Assembly (NCBI GenBank): GCA_046290495.1
Contig: JBKAGT010000005.1
Span: 372,001-436,000, forward strand
From: PGYR01 sp046290495
Lineage (GTDB): Bacteria; Bacteroidota; Ignavibacteria; Kapaibacteriales; UBA2268
Reading direction: 5' to 3'
Length of the DNA: 64,000 bases
The stretch's first letter is position 1; each line of letters opens with the position of its first letter. Below, one piece after another: positions 45,181 through 53,756 of the stretch. A model generated the notes under the pieces. That model was not told the origin of the DNA, did no database searches, and worked only from the letters and a program-made list of their open reading frames with translations. A program made the translations under genes and the position numbers.

Positions 45181-45811
45181 AATTGCTGACATTAGACAAG
45201 AGTATATAAAAGATTCGTTGAGTATAAGCGATGTTGCAAAAAATCCTTTTGACCAGTTTAAACTGTGGTTCGAACAAACTCTAGAATCTAATTTATTCTA
45301 TGACCCAACTGCATTTACACTGTCAACAAGTGATAAGGATTGTACCCCTCATTCACGTGTCGTTTTGTTAAAGGATTTTGATAAAAATGGTTTTACATTT
45401 TTTACAAACTATAATAGTAAAAAAGGTAAGGACATAGAAGAAAACAACAATGTTTCTATGCTATTTTTTTGGGATAGATTAGAAAGACAGGTTAGAATAA
45501 ATGGTACAGCGACCAGAATTGACCCAAAATTGTCAGATGAATACTTTAATTCTAGACCTTTCGAAAGTAGAATAGGTGCAATAGCATCTAACCAAAGTGA
45601 TAGCTTAAGTTCGAAAAAAGAACTTGAAGACAGAATAGAATCTCTTATAAGTAAATATCCTGACAATCCTCCAAGACCTAAAAATTGGGGTGGGTATAAT
45701 ATAGAACCAAATTATTTCGAGTTTTGGCAAGGAAGAGAAAGTAGATTACACGATAGAATTGTATATGAAAAACGAAATGAAAAATGGGTAAAAAAATTAT
45801 TGAACCCTTAA
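45173..45811 (+). CDS. pdxH: Pyridoxamine 5'-phosphate oxidase
   Basis: 212 residues from ATG 45173. An ATG at 45110 is open but would add 21 non-homologous residues. FMN-binding split barrel: RVVLLKDFDKNGFTFFTNYN, SKKGKDIEENNNVSMLFFW, RQVRINGTA, SRIGAIASNQS and the C-terminal WQGRESRLHDRIVYE. It oxidises PNP or PMP to PLP with O2. Coupling to the PLP-dependent enzyme upstream is fitting. It converges on the NTPase gene with four shared bases. Confidence 0.95.
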   Translation: MTKIADIRQEYIKDSLSISDVAKNPFDQFKLWFEQTLESNLFYDPTAFTLSTSDKDCTPHSRVVLLKDFDKNGFTFFTNYNSKKGKDIEENNNVSMLFFWDRLERQVRINGTATRIDPKLSDEYFNSRPFESRIGAIASNQSDSLSSKKELEDRIESLISKYPDNPPRPKNWGGYNIEPNYFEFWQGRESRLHDRIVYEKRNEKWVKKLLNP

Positions 45812-47850
45812 TCGTAAATAATTTTCTTTTTATTTTCTAAGATCTGATTATTTGCTCTTTCAATATGAAGTCTCAAATCTTCAATTTTTGCTTTTTTCGC
45901 TCTTATATCAGCAGATAACACCTCAATTTTATCGCTCAGTTTATCATTGCTTTCTTGTGCTAACTTCCTCTCTTGTTTTAATGAATGAAGTTCCTCAGAT
46001 TGTAATTTTGTTCTAAAATACCTAATTAATCCATTTCCATAGAGTATTAATAGCATTAGTACGACTATCATTATTACATAATCGAAATTTTCCTTTGTAT
46101 CAAAAAACAATTCTGATATTCTATCTGAATTAACTACAATTGCCACTGAAAGAACTAAAGCTACAAGATTTGCAGTTTTTTTTCTTTTTGAATTATTATT
46201 ACTAAATGGTTTTAATTTTTCTTCAATACTTTTCAATTCATTTTGCTTCGAAATGACTTCTTTGGTATTAATATCAAGTTTCTGTTCCATTTCTACCAGC
46301 TCAGAGTTCAAAAGTTCTAACTCCTCCCCTACATTTACAACTTCATTATTTAAAATTTCGTTTCTTTTGCTTATCTCTTTTTTATAAGATTCTTTTAAAT
46401 CGTTTACAGAATCAATTATATTTTCATAATCTGATTGATCTTTGATTTCATTATAATCTTCAAATAATATTTTATACTCGTCTTTAATATTATAAATATT
46501 ACTTTTTCTATCAAATAGAAATATATACTTATCAATTACGCTACTTATATTCAATTCTTTATTAAAATAATAATCAATAACGAATTGTTTTTCAAACTTC
46601 TCAAAGTAAGCTAGTCTTCTAATAACCTCAAATTCTTGATTATCAATATTCGAAACAACATTTCTAATTGAGTTAATTGTTTTTGATAATTCTGATGTGT
46701 TGAAATTAGCAAATAATTTTATTGCTATAGTCTCAAAATATTTTTTATACCCATCTTTAAATCTATAAACATTGGATTTATGTTCAATAAATTCTAAATC
46801 TTTCATCAATAATTCAAAACTATTGAGTTCTAGTGAATTCTCATCTATTAAATTGAAGTTTAAGAGATCAAATTCAGAAAATAATGACGAGAATATTAAT
46901 TGTTTTTGATAATTCTCAGGACAGTATTTAATTATTTCACTAACAGCTTGAACAATTACATCTGTATCATCTATTTCATCATTCGATTTTTTATAATCTA
47001 TTAGATAGTCAATCCCTTTGTATGGAAAATGATCAAAATCTTCATACTCCGATTTAGGATAATTTTTTAAAAACTTATAATATATAAAATCAGAATGATC
47101 ATAATTATAAACTTTATTTCTACTAATAATAATTGTATCGATATTAAAAAACTCACCAATTTTTAGCTCTGAACCCTCTTGTTCAATTTCAAAGATATTG
47201 AAATCAGTCAATTTCTTAGAAGTCAAGTAAGTATTAAGTAAATCAAGCCAATACTTAATTTTTGGATTTAATATTTGCAAATCATCATATATTAATAATA
47301 ACTTTTTGGGGTTATTATCAATTAAATAGTCGGAAATATTACTCATTCCCTCTTTTAATGGATAGAACAAATTAAATAGGTCTGCAAATAAAGCTTCTAT
47401 ACTTATTTCATATGATTTGAGAATTAATGTTTTCTTTAATTCATTCTTGATGTTAGATTCAATAAAATTTGCAAACTCAAAGTCTGGAATAGAATCACTT
47501 GTAAGTTGTAAGTATTCTAGTGAGTAATTAAAAATCTCTTTATTCGCTAAATTTATAGCACTTAGATTGTCATAGAAAGAACTAGTGAAATAATTCAATT
47601 CCCCCCTATTTAATAGCTCCTCGCTCAAATTTGAATTTTTAGCTATTTCATCTGTTATATCAAAAGAATAATTAAATTTATTCCAATCACTTACATATGT
47701 AAAGAAATCATAGCTATTTATAAATTCTCTTTCATCTACTAACCCTCTTATCAATTCTGTTTTACCAGTAAGAAAATCACCATTGATATTCACAATTTTA
47801 AATTTGTGTTTACCATTGAGAAAATCTACTATTTTATTAGTCAAATTCAT
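45808..47850 (-). CDS. Membrane-anchored P-loop NTPase with coiled coils (unknown family)
   Basis: 680 residues, not recognised. Walker A is GDFLTGKT at 24-31 and a hydrophobic-DD Walker B candidate is KLLLIYDDLQIL near 190. The N-terminal 330 residues look like a STAND or AAA-type NTPase domain. The middle region is helical. A coiled coil (about 470-550, with ELLNSELVEMEQKLDIN) precedes two transmembrane helices (about 555-573 and 590-610) and a final coiled coil (615-675). So the ATPase domain and both coils would be cytoplasmic. It follows the RsbW-like gene after two bases, making a three-gene operon. The function is unknown. Confidence 0.75.
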   Translation of the reverse strand: MNLTNKIVDFLNGKHKFKIVNINGDFLTGKTELIRGLVDEREFINSYDFFTYVSDWNKFNYSFDITDEIAKNSNLSEELLNRGELNYFTSSFYDNLSAINLANKEIFNYSLEYLQLTSDSIPDFEFANFIESNIKNELKKTLILKSYEISIEALFADLFNLFYPLKEGMSNISDYLIDNNPKKLLLIYDDLQILNPKIKYWLDLLNTYLTSKKLTDFNIFEIEQEGSELKIGEFFNIDTIIISRNKVYNYDHSDFIYYKFLKNYPKSEYEDFDHFPYKGIDYLIDYKKSNDEIDDTDVIVQAVSEIIKYCPENYQKQLIFSSLFSEFDLLNFNLIDENSLELNSFELLMKDLEFIEHKSNVYRFKDGYKKYFETIAIKLFANFNTSELSKTINSIRNVVSNIDNQEFEVIRRLAYFEKFEKQFVIDYYFNKELNISSVIDKYIFLFDRKSNIYNIKDEYKILFEDYNEIKDQSDYENIIDSVNDLKESYKKEISKRNEILNNEVVNVGEELELLNSELVEMEQKLDINTKEVISKQNELKSIEEKLKPFSNNNSKRKKTANLVALVLSVAIVVNSDRISELFFDTKENFDYVIMIVVLMLLILYGNGLIRYFRTKLQSEELHSLKQERKLAQESNDKLSDKIEVLSADIRAKKAKIEDLRLHIERANNQILENKKKIIYD

Positions 47851-47852
47851 AT

Positions 47853-48257
47853 TTATAAATAAAATATCATATCTATTTTTGTCCCGGAAATTTGAGATTT
47901 GAAGCTTACTTCATCTGTTAATTTTTTTATTAAGAAAACACCTCTTCCCGACTGTTTTAGTAAGTTTTCAGATAAGGTAGGATCGGGTACTTTAGATTCT
48001 GAGAACCCGCTCCCCTCATCAGCTACTGTAATTCGCAATTTATTTTTAGATTTTTCAAGCTCAATAAAAACATTTTTATATGGGTTTTGCTGATTACCAT
48101 GTATTACTGCATTGTTAACTGCTTCAGTATAAGCAATAAGAAGATTCATAAACCTTTCTTCAAATTCAAGGAGATACTCAGATCTAAAATCACTGAGAAA
48201 TTCCTCGGCTTTGATTAAAGTGTCTTTGTCTGTTGTGAGAGTAATACTTTTTATCAT
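47853..48257 (-). CDS. RsbW/SpoIIAB-like ATP-binding serine kinase
   Basis: 134 residues, one GHKL (HATPase_c) domain. The N box is AYTEAVNNAVIHGNQ, G1 is VADEGSGF and G2 is GRGVFLIKKLTDEVSF. These are the marks of anti-sigma-factor kinases of the RsbW type, which bind a sigma factor or a phosphorylatable antagonist. No sigma factor, STAS antagonist or PP2C phosphatase is adjacent, so its partner is elsewhere or it acts on the flanking proteins. It overlaps the upstream barrel gene's stop as ATGA and is followed by the NTPase after two bases. Confidence 0.88.
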   Translation of the reverse strand: MIKSITLTTDKDTLIKAEEFLSDFRSEYLLEFEERFMNLLIAYTEAVNNAVIHGNQQNPYKNVFIELEKSKNKLRITVADEGSGFSESKVPDPTLSENLLKQSGRGVFLIKKLTDEVSFKSQISGTKIDMIFYL

Positions 48258-50131
48258 ATTAAAACATTTAGAGTTAAATAGAAATTAACTAATTCTTGAT
48301 TTATATTCTGATTAATTGTTTGAAATTCGTACCATAAGTCAAAATTTATACTGTTCCCAGTTTCAAAAACGTGGGTAAATAGAATTTGTGGAGCAAGAGA
48401 TTCAAAATCGTTAAGAATATTACTGTTGTCTCTTGTTATTAATCCCAATCTAGTGTCTTTTCTTCTAAAGTATCTTATTCCAATACCTAAGTTATTATTT
48501 TCTTCTCTTTTTATCAATAATAAGTTTTGATAATATTCATAGTTCGAACGTTGTGGTTGCTCTGAAAATGAATCCCAATATAATATTCCCCTTTCTGAAT
48601 ATTTTAAATGACTTCTACTTTCTAAATTCAACGATTTGTGTAGTTTTACCATTAGTGTATCAAAATAAGAAATTTCTCTAAAACTAAAGCTATTCACAGA
48701 AGCAATAGTATTTTCGAAATCATAAGTTGTATAATTAGCATTAACCCCAAATTTCGGATTATAATAAAAATCGTTATAATCCAATACAAAAGTGGGAGAC
48801 AATCGAAGTATTCTGTTCCAGTTATTTGATGAACTTCTTTGAGATTTAAGATAAACATAGTGATAATTTCTTGATTCTATATCTATACCAAGTGACAGAT
48901 TACTATTCAGCTTGGTCAAATATTCTAATTTTAAATTTAACAAAAGCTCATCCCTGTCATCATAGTTGTTATCTGATGGAGTATCGTATCTCAATAAACG
49001 ATAATCTAAAATTAATGCTATTGAATCTTTATCAGAAAGTGTGATTCCATTTTCAATGTTGAATTTGAAAAATGTTTCTATCTTATCTTGTCTGTTCTGT
49101 TCTAATCTATATACTTCGAATTTTTCGTCAGAAAGGTTAAGGAAATTAACAGCTTCATAATTTTCATCTAATTTTCTGAAGTTTAAATATAGGTTAGTAT
49201 TAAGCGAATTAGATTTATAATTTGTCGTATTTTGTATATCATATTCGAAAATGTCGATTTCTCTTTTGAATTCAGTATCTTGAATTTCAGAATAGTTATT
49301 ATTAAAATTATTCGAAACATCTTCACTATTTATTCCCAGAGAAATTTGGTTTGATATATTGTCAGTAAGTAAAAAATAAATTGAAGACAATGTATTGATA
49401 CTACTTTGTTTTCTTCTTCTAACTAGTATATCAGCAATAAGTGGATTAATCTCTGGGTTATCTCTGCCTCTATTAAGGTAATTAACTGAAAAAAGTAAGT
49501 TACTTTCATTTTCAAAATCTTTACTAGTTAATAAGTTTAAATTCAAATCATTATTTTGACGACCATCATTTAAAGAAACATTTTCAAAGTAGCCTTTCGA
49601 ATTTATATCAAAACCTTGAAAATTAATTTCGGAAAACTCGAAGTTAGAACTATAGTAATCTCCAACAGTTTCCAAACCTATAGTAGTGTTCCTTTCTTTG
49701 CCGTAACCAAAATCAATCCACATATAATCAGAATATTTATATAATCCACCAACTAAAAAATTGAGCCGTTCGAGTTTATTTTGCCCAAAATTTAGTGTGT
49801 TTGAAGATAGAAACCAGTTTGTCTTATTGAAGAATGAGATTTTCTCATATAATTCGTAATTATACTGGAATTTAAGATTTTGATTTTCTTGGTATGACCT
49901 TATTGAAGTTGTGGGAGTGCCGTTTCCAGAATAATTCTGAATAATATAAAAAGTACCAAATTTATAATTGTCTGTATATTGAAATTGATTATTAAAATTA
50001 TAAATATTCTGAAGTTTATCAGATGACAGCAATAAATTATTATCTTCTTTTTCAAAATCTAATGGTTCGCTGAATGATTGTGAATTCAATTCATTAAAAA
50101 GAATCAATAATAATAGTATAAATATTCTCAA
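48254..50131 (-). CDS. Predicted outer-membrane beta-barrel protein (unknown)
   Basis: 625 residues, not recognised. A signal peptide (MRIFILLLLILFNELNSQS) is followed by a long series of alternating aromatic, Asn- and Ser-rich strands (for example WIDFGYGKERNTTIGLETVG, then LFSVNYLNRGR) and a final strand NFYLTLNVLI with a hydrophobic last residue. That suggests a barrel of roughly 20 or more strands in the outer membrane. No plug or TonB box is visible. It is the first gene of the barrel-kinase-NTPase operon and lies 77 bases after the truncated clpB gene on the same strand. Confidence 0.7.
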   Translation of the reverse strand: MRIFILLLLILFNELNSQSFSEPLDFEKEDNNLLLSSDKLQNIYNFNNQFQYTDNYKFGTFYIIQNYSGNGTPTTSIRSYQENQNLKFQYNYELYEKISFFNKTNWFLSSNTLNFGQNKLERLNFLVGGLYKYSDYMWIDFGYGKERNTTIGLETVGDYYSSNFEFSEINFQGFDINSKGYFENVSLNDGRQNNDLNLNLLTSKDFENESNLLFSVNYLNRGRDNPEINPLIADILVRRRKQSSINTLSSIYFLLTDNISNQISLGINSEDVSNNFNNNYSEIQDTEFKREIDIFEYDIQNTTNYKSNSLNTNLYLNFRKLDENYEAVNFLNLSDEKFEVYRLEQNRQDKIETFFKFNIENGITLSDKDSIALILDYRLLRYDTPSDNNYDDRDELLLNLKLEYLTKLNSNLSLGIDIESRNYHYVYLKSQRSSSNNWNRILRLSPTFVLDYNDFYYNPKFGVNANYTTYDFENTIASVNSFSFREISYFDTLMVKLHKSLNLESRSHLKYSERGILYWDSFSEQPQRSNYEYYQNLLLIKREENNNLGIGIRYFRRKDTRLGLITRDNSNILNDFESLAPQILFTHVFETGNSINFDLWYEFQTINQNINQELVNFYLTLNVLI

Positions 50132-50208
50132 AGTTAGTTTTTATTGCTGTGTTGAATTTCTATTCAACTAAAGTAAGCTATTTAACTATGAGAAAAAAAA
50201 TTAAATCA

Positions 50209-51516
50209 CTAAGCTTCTAATTCATTTATTAAAGCTTTCTTCTCAATTTCTAATTGCTTTATTTTTCTTTCAAGTTCATCTAGCTCAATAGGCATAGAAT
50301 CCATATCTATTCTTAATCTTGCTGCTGCCTCATCTATAAGGTCTATTGCTTTGTCAGGTAAAAACCTTTCTGTTATATATCTATTTGATAGTTCAGTAGC
50401 AGCTACAATTGCTGAATCAGTTATTTTCACTCCATGATGTACTTCATATTTTTCTTTCAACCCTCTTAGAATCGAGATAGTATCATCTATTGTAGGTTCA
50501 TTTATCATAACTTGCTGAAATCTTCTCTCTAGAGCAGCATCTTTTTCAATATCTTTTTGATACTCATCCAAAGTAGTAGCACCAATAAGTCTTAATTCAC
50601 CTCTAGCTAAAGCAGGTTTCAAAATATTTGCAGCATCCATACTACCACTAGTTGCACCTGCACCTATTAGGGTATGGATCTCATCAATAAATAAAATTAT
50701 TTTTCCATCTGATTCTGATACTTCTTTTATTATGGCTTTGAGTCTTTCTTCAAATTGCCCTCTGTAGCTTGTACCTGCAACTAATGTAGCCATATCTAAG
50801 GAGATTAGCTCTTTTTCTTTTAGTCCATCTGGAACGTCACCAGAGACTATTCTTTGGCTTATTCCTTCTACTATTGCAGTTTTACCGACACCAGGTTCTC
50901 CCACTAGTAGTGGATTGTTCTTTGTTCGTCTTGCCAATACTTGAAGTACCCTTCGTATTTCACTGTCTCTACCTATGACAGGATCTATTTTACCTTTGGC
51001 TGCTTCATTATTTAAATTTCTTCCATACTTGTTCAGAGTATCATATTTATCTTCAGCATTTGGATTATCTGCTTTTTGATTTCCTCTTAAATCTTTCATT
51101 TTTACTTCTAAATTATTTTTTTCAATATTATATTTTTTAAAAAGTGTATTAATATAATCATCAGTTTCGAGCAATGACAATAGTAAATGTTCAGAACTAA
51201 TATAACTATCTCCATAAGAAGATGAAATTTGTTCCGCTTTGTCAAGCACTCTCCTTAAATTGCCTGATATATAGTTATCGCTATTTTCAACATCTACTTT
51301 TGGCAACATTTCTATTTTACTTAGCAATTCAGTTTTTAATTGATGAACATCATTAGTAAATTTACCTATTAATGAATACACAACTGAATTAATATCAGAC
51401 AAAAAAGAAAATAATAAGTGGACAGGCTCTATAGCCTGATTTCTGTTATTTTTAGCTACTTGTAAAGATTGATTTATTGACTCTTGAGCTTTGATTGTAT
51501 AATTATCAAAATTCAT
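50209..51516 (-). CDS. Truncated ClpB-type AAA+ disaggregase (N domain and first ATPase domain only)
   Basis: 435 residues versus about 860 for ClpB. The two Clp N repeats (about 1-145) and a full NBD1 are present: Walker A GEPGVGKTA, Walker B ILFIDEIHTL, pore loop GTSYRGQFEERL, sensor GATTLDEYQ and arginine fingers ALERRFQ. The sequence stops at ELERKIKQLEIEKKALINEL, just after the first helix of the middle domain, so NBD2 is missing. The 77 bases behind it contain no continuing homology in any frame, so this is a real gene end rather than a frameshift. It may be a regulator or remnant; a full clpB is presumably elsewhere. Confidence 0.88.
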   Translation of the reverse strand: MNFDNYTIKAQESINQSLQVAKNNRNQAIEPVHLLFSFLSDINSVVYSLIGKFTNDVHQLKTELLSKIEMLPKVDVENSDNYISGNLRRVLDKAEQISSSYGDSYISSEHLLLSLLETDDYINTLFKKYNIEKNNLEVKMKDLRGNQKADNPNAEDKYDTLNKYGRNLNNEAAKGKIDPVIGRDSEIRRVLQVLARRTKNNPLLVGEPGVGKTAIVEGISQRIVSGDVPDGLKEKELISLDMATLVAGTSYRGQFEERLKAIIKEVSESDGKIILFIDEIHTLIGAGATSGSMDAANILKPALARGELRLIGATTLDEYQKDIEKDAALERRFQQVMINEPTIDDTISILRGLKEKYEVHHGVKITDSAIVAATELSNRYITERFLPDKAIDLIDEAAARLRIDMDSMPIELDELERKIKQLEIEKKALINELEA

Positions 51517-51670
51517 TTTATTAATTTTACACTTTGTTTTAACTAATAAATAAGACGAAATAAAAACTATAAAATTGAATTTGATTATCTATATTTTCAT
51601 TCAAATGAAGCAAAAGAAGTTTGTTTACGTATTCATGAACTAACACCAAAAAAAACAAATTAGGATATAA

Positions 51671-53242
51671 ATGAAAAGTAAAGGCAGCATTCTTTGGATT
51701 GATGATGAAATAGAAGTATTGAAACCTCATATAATTCTTCTTGAGAAAAGAGGATATGATATAGATAAAGCTACAAATGGTGAAGATGCTATAGAACTAG
51801 TAAAAAAGAAACACTATGACCTTATATTTTTAGATGAAAATATGGTAGGTATGTCTGGTTTGGATACACTACCAGAAATAAAAAAATTAGATGCTGCCTC
51901 AGCTGTAGTTATGGTAACCAAAAATGAAGCTGAAAGTGTGATGGAAGAGGCGATAGGTTTAAAAATTGATGATTACTTAACGAAACCTGTTAATCCTGCT
52001 CAAATATTACTTGCATGTAAGAAGTTTCTGGAAACTGAGAGAATTGAAACTGAAAAGTTTACTCAAGATTATATGCGTGGTTTTGCAGAAGTGTCTAGGT
52101 CACTTATGGGGCCAATGGAATGGGATGACTGGGTTGAAGTATATAAGAAATTAGTACAATGGTCTTTTGAATTAGATAAACATCCAGATTCAGGGTTAAA
52201 AGAAACCCTTGACAACCAATGGAGCGATTCTAATGCTGCTTTTTCTAAATTTGTAGAAGATAACTATGTAGGCTGGGTAAATAGCGAGGAGAAAGAAGAA
52301 TTACCTTTATTCTCGCCAGATATTTTGGATGCTTACTTATGGGAAGAAGTTGAAAAAGAAGGACCAACATTCTTCTTTGTCGTAGATTGCATGCGCTATG
52401 ACCAATGGTTGCTTTTTGAAGAAGTTCTTAGGCAATATTATTCTTTTGAAACTAATTTTTATTGTTCAATTTTACCAACTGCAACTCCATATTGTAGAAA
52501 TTCTTTATTTGCAGGTCTTTTCCCATCCGACATTAAAAAGTATTATCCACAGTATTGGCAAGTAGAAGTTAATAGCGAAGAACACACTCAAAACAAGTTT
52601 GAAAAAGAGCTTATGCAGACTTGGCTTAAAAGAAGAAGAATTCAATTGAAAAATGATCCTGTTTATATAAAAATATTTGACACAGATTATGGCAAAAGAA
52701 TTGAAAAAGATATTCTGAAGTTTGCTAATAATGATTTGACTGCGATCGTTCTTAATGCTGTTGATATGATAGCACACTCTCGATCAGATTATGCAATTTT
52801 AAAGGAAATTGCTCCAGATGAAGCGGCTTATAGATCATTGACAAGTTCCTGGTTTAAGCACTCAAGCTTCTTAGGTATGTTGAAACAATTATCAAATGTA
52901 AAAAATGCAAAGATAGTAATTACAACTGATCATGGTTCAATAAGGTGTCTGCACGGTGTTAAAGTTCTTGGTGATAGAGATACTTCAACCTCATTGAGAT
53001 ATAAATTTGGAAAAAATGTAAAAGCTGACCCCAAAACAGCTATGCAAATTAGTAATCCAGAAGATATCAGGATTCCTAAAGAAGGAATAACAGTCAACAA
53101 TATTATCGCAAAAGAAGATAACTATTTTGTTTATCCAACAGATTATCACCATTATTTGAATAAATACAGAGATAGCTTTCAGCACGGTGGTATTTCAATG
53201 GAAGAAATGATAATACCGGTGATTAAATTAAAGAGTAGGTAA
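51671..53242 (+). CDS. porX: PorX-type response regulator with PglZ domain (T9SS regulator)
   Basis: 523 residues. The N-terminal receiver domain has the acidic pair WIDDE, the phosphoacceptor D55 in LIFLDENM and the lysine in YLTKPVNP. A helical linker (about 125-200) leads to a PglZ/alkaline-phosphatase-like domain with FFVVDCMRYDQW, TAIVLNAVDMIAHS and IVITTDHGS, followed by DYHHYLNKY. PorX in P. gingivalis regulates T9SS genes with PorY and SigP and has phosphodiesterase activity in its PglZ domain. Cognate kinase and sigma factor are not adjacent. It heads a run with tsaE, a CDF transporter and ruvB. Confidence 0.93.
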   Translation: MKSKGSILWIDDEIEVLKPHIILLEKRGYDIDKATNGEDAIELVKKKHYDLIFLDENMVGMSGLDTLPEIKKLDAASAVVMVTKNEAESVMEEAIGLKIDDYLTKPVNPAQILLACKKFLETERIETEKFTQDYMRGFAEVSRSLMGPMEWDDWVEVYKKLVQWSFELDKHPDSGLKETLDNQWSDSNAAFSKFVEDNYVGWVNSEEKEELPLFSPDILDAYLWEEVEKEGPTFFFVVDCMRYDQWLLFEEVLRQYYSFETNFYCSILPTATPYCRNSLFAGLFPSDIKKYYPQYWQVEVNSEEHTQNKFEKELMQTWLKRRRIQLKNDPVYIKIFDTDYGKRIEKDILKFANNDLTAIVLNAVDMIAHSRSDYAILKEIAPDEAAYRSLTSSWFKHSSFLGMLKQLSNVKNAKIVITTDHGSIRCLHGVKVLGDRDTSTSLRYKFGKNVKADPKTAMQISNPEDIRIPKEGITVNNIIAKEDNYFVYPTDYHHYLNKYRDSFQHGGISMEEMIIPVIKLKSR

Positions 53243-53281
53243 TAATTTTTATTTGTCTTTTTATTTGTTAATTTTGTTGTT

Positions 53282-53743
53282 ATGCTAAATACGAAACATA
53301 TTACAAATAGCGAAGAAGAGACAATAGAGTTAGGCAAAAATTTTGCCAGCAACATTACTCCTGGCGATATTATTTACTTTTATGGCGATTTAGGTTCAGG
53401 TAAAACTGAGTTTATAAAAGGTATTTGCGAATATTTTAAAGTTGTTGATATTGTTACTTCCCCCACTTTCACTATTATGAATAAATATATAGGTGAGAAA
53501 AAAGGGAACGAAGTAGCAATTTTTCATATCGATTTATATAGAATAGAAAAAGATAAAGAACTAGACGAAATTGGATTTGATGACTGTTTATTCGAAAATA
53601 ATTCTATAAAGTTGATAGAATGGGCAGAAAAAGCTGAATCACACCTCAACAAGCCTACTTACATAGTAAAAATTACCCCTGATGAAGATTCGGAAAACTC
53701 TAGAGAAATTACTATTTCTGAGTCCGAAGTAATACTTAATTAA
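53282..53743 (+). CDS. tsaE: tRNA threonylcarbamoyladenosine biosynthesis ATPase TsaE
   Basis: 153 residues. Walker A is GDLGSGKTEFIKGI, followed by VTSPTFTIMNKY and IFHIDLYRIEKD, then EWAEKAES with the usual LIEWAE motif, all diagnostic. TsaE hydrolyses ATP to recycle the TsaBD complex that makes t6A37 in tRNA. It lies in the porX-tsaE-CDF-ruvB run, with 38 bases to porX and 13 to the next gene. Its partner tsaB is in the lysA operon 22 kb away. Confidence 0.94.
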   Translation: MLNTKHITNSEEETIELGKNFASNITPGDIIYFYGDLGSGKTEFIKGICEYFKVVDIVTSPTFTIMNKYIGEKKGNEVAIFHIDLYRIEKDKELDEIGFDDCLFENNSIKLIEWAEKAESHLNKPTYIVKITPDEDSENSREITISESEVILN

Positions 53744-53756
53744 GTATATTTGTCTT

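Noticed and set aside
53745..53752. TATATTTG box five bases before the CDF gene ATG (leaderless transcript idea)
   Set aside because: No TTG at 17-23 bases upstream and the gene is tightly linked to tsaE, so chance match in AT-rich DNA is more likely.
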